The position numbers and the translations under genes are program-made. This document shows, one piece after another, positions 62,707 to 64,000 of a stretch of 64,000 bases of DNA. This DNA is from Lateolabrax maculatus. Taxonomy: Eukaryota; Chordata; Actinopteri; Acropomatiformes; Lateolabracidae. The stretch is taken from contig CM062212.1 of assembly GCA_031216445.1 (NCBI GenBank), positions 2,954,001 to 3,018,000 of the forward strand. Reading direction: 5' to 3'. Below the pieces are notes generated by a model. It worked only from the letters and a program-made list of their open reading frames with translations. It ran no database searches and had not been told where the DNA came from. Position 1 is the first letter of the stretch; each line of letters starts with the position of its first letter.

Positions 62707-63373
62707 TCAGTGGAGTCTGACAGAGGTAGAAGTGTCTCCAAAGTTTTCATAGTTCACCTCACCATCATCTTCATCATTATTCACCTGACAAACACAACAC
62801 AAACACAGCCTCACTCTGACACACTTTAACTGACAACTTCCACATCACTGACCCACATTCAACACAAGGTAATAAGAGATAATAAGACAGCACTTGAACG
62901 CACCATCAGTTACTGTCTGATCTGATCTTTACCTGACTGGCTGCTGGACCTGAACGCCTCACGGTTCGGCTTCTTACTGAGTAGAAAACCTGCACAAACA
63001 CAAACAGTGAGACATTCACTGTCCTGCATCACAGTAACATGAAGTCACCAGCAGCAGCTTATCATCATTTACACTGACTTACAGTCCCTGATCATTCAGA
63101 TACATTTTTCATTTTACTCATCAGTTCACTTCACTTTGTGTTTTCAACTCACAGTGTTGTCATCAGGTGGTCTCTGGTTCCCTGGAAAATAAATCACAGA
63201 GGAACTTTTCAGCTGGAAACTTACAGTTTGTGTTAATCAGTCTGAACAAATGTTGGTCTGAGTTTTCTCACCTGCAGCTCTGATGAGAAGAACAGTAATC
63301 ACAGTAATCAGGAGGAGTTCAGCCACACGCATAACCAACATTATGTAGTCCAGAACAGAACAACCTGTACGAG
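62707..63373 (-). CDS. R7: 3' end of another receptor gene (partial, continues beyond the window)
   Basis: Exons, in transcript order: 63373-63272 (transmembrane, VMRVAELLLITVITVLLI), 63181-63153 (micro-exon), 62989-62933 (19 codons, VFYSVRSRTVRRSGPAASQ) and 62784-62707 (tail ending in a stop). The extra 57-nt exon is absent from R2, R4 and R5. It sits where R1 has its own 19-codon exon, though the sequence differs. The last exon has VNYENF in place of VNYENV, so the +3 position is Phe, outside the strict ITIM consensus. The signal, Ig and stalk exons would lie to the right of 64,000. Confidence 0.82.
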
Positions 63374-64000
63374 CTGTGCAACAGAAACAAATCATGTCAG
63401 AGAAGAAAGTTATCAGCAGAAAATCAGAAGCACAAGACGTGTTTCTGTAGAGTCAATCATGATCCCCTGAGGATGAAGCCTGCTGACTCTGGTGACCCTC
63501 TGGTGCTACCAGCAGGGGGACATTTTAGTCTTTTAGTGAAATATCTCAACAACTGTTGGCCGTTAAGTTTGATTCAGACATTCATGTTCCCCTCAGGATG
63601 AATCGTAACAACTTTGACGATCACCTGAATTTGAGTGTAGCGCCACCATCAGGTCAGAATATGAATCAGTGCTCCTTTCAGGAAGACAAGTGATGTGACC
63701 AAGTGGTCTGAGTGGAACGTGACATACATTTCATTCTTTTGTATGTTTGAATAGAAAAAACCTGACAATTGAAAATATTTACATGTCTTTAAAGAAGCAT
63801 ATTTGATGAATATATATATCTGTAGGTTACATTGTAACTGTTGTTCTCTGAGTGAAGAGACTTTCTCTCCACCCAGCTACAGATTCCAAATGTATGGGGA
63901 CATTCACTAATATGAATGATCGTCTCAACACGATAGAGAATATATATATATATATGGACACAGGGACAATCTGTGGGCAACAGAAGCCTGACTGAACAGT
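63374..64000. other. R7 intron
   Basis: To about 63,660 it matches R4's equivalent intron (46,070-46,350), including a dispersed repeat. A (TA)n microsatellite lies at about 63,932-63,954. No receptor exon was found before the window ends. Confidence 0.6.

Noticed and set aside
29486..64000. Assigning the receptors to NITR, NILT or DICP by name
   Set aside because: I saw no J-like motif or family-specific signature that would justify a symbol, so they are left unnamed.

Overview
The window is vertebrate nuclear DNA, almost certainly from a percomorph-type teleost fish. Genes have many small exons with GT-AG introns, and microsatellites and fish-type interspersed repeats are common. Two deeply conserved vertebrate genes, ZFAND3 and BTBD9, lie side by side as they do in other vertebrates.

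Left part (1-28,000). ZFAND3 (A20/AN1 zinc-finger protein) lies on the minus strand with five coding exons from 17,976 down to 6,930. BTBD9 (BTB-BACK protein with two discoidin-like domains) lies on the minus strand with ten coding exons from 27,224 down to 21,689. Joining the exons by splice sites and phase gives uninterrupted frames of 208 and 615 residues. The first 6 kb and the introns hold interspersed repeats and no further recognisable gene.

Right part (29,486-64,000). This is a tandem cluster of related immunoglobulin-superfamily receptor genes, called R1-R7 here. R1, R3, R4, R5, R6 and R7 are on the minus strand and R2 is on the plus strand. R7 runs off the right end, and an orphan terminal exon lies at 35,429-35,512. 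The common plan is a signal peptide exon, a V-like Ig exon, a second Ig exon, a Thr-rich stalk exon, a transmembrane exon, a 29-nt micro-exon and one to three tail exons. Introns in the extracellular part are all phase 1. R1 and R6 have a Trp-capped hydrophobic transmembrane segment and tails with two or three ITIM-type tyrosines. R2, R4, R5 and R7 have a transmembrane segment carrying Arg and Glu and a short tail with one tyrosine motif (ITIM-type VNYENV in R2, R4 and R5; VNYENF in R7). R3 has lost its tail exons and has a minisatellite-encoded stalk. This looks like a young paired-receptor family of leukocytes. I recognise the architecture but cannot name the family.

The cluster has been reshaped recently. 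There is a near-identical direct duplication of about 4.7 kb (about 30,970-35,705 and 46,950-51,640), and part of it has a third copy split by a retroelement fragment (59,765-62,150). There is also a large inverted repeat (about 38,030-40,605 and 43,855-46,110). R4 is a chimera of an R1-type ectodomain and an R2-type transmembrane segment and tail. R5 has a decayed and an intact copy of exon 1. Twin GGAA/ETS-like sites precede most first exons, which fits shared leukocyte expression.
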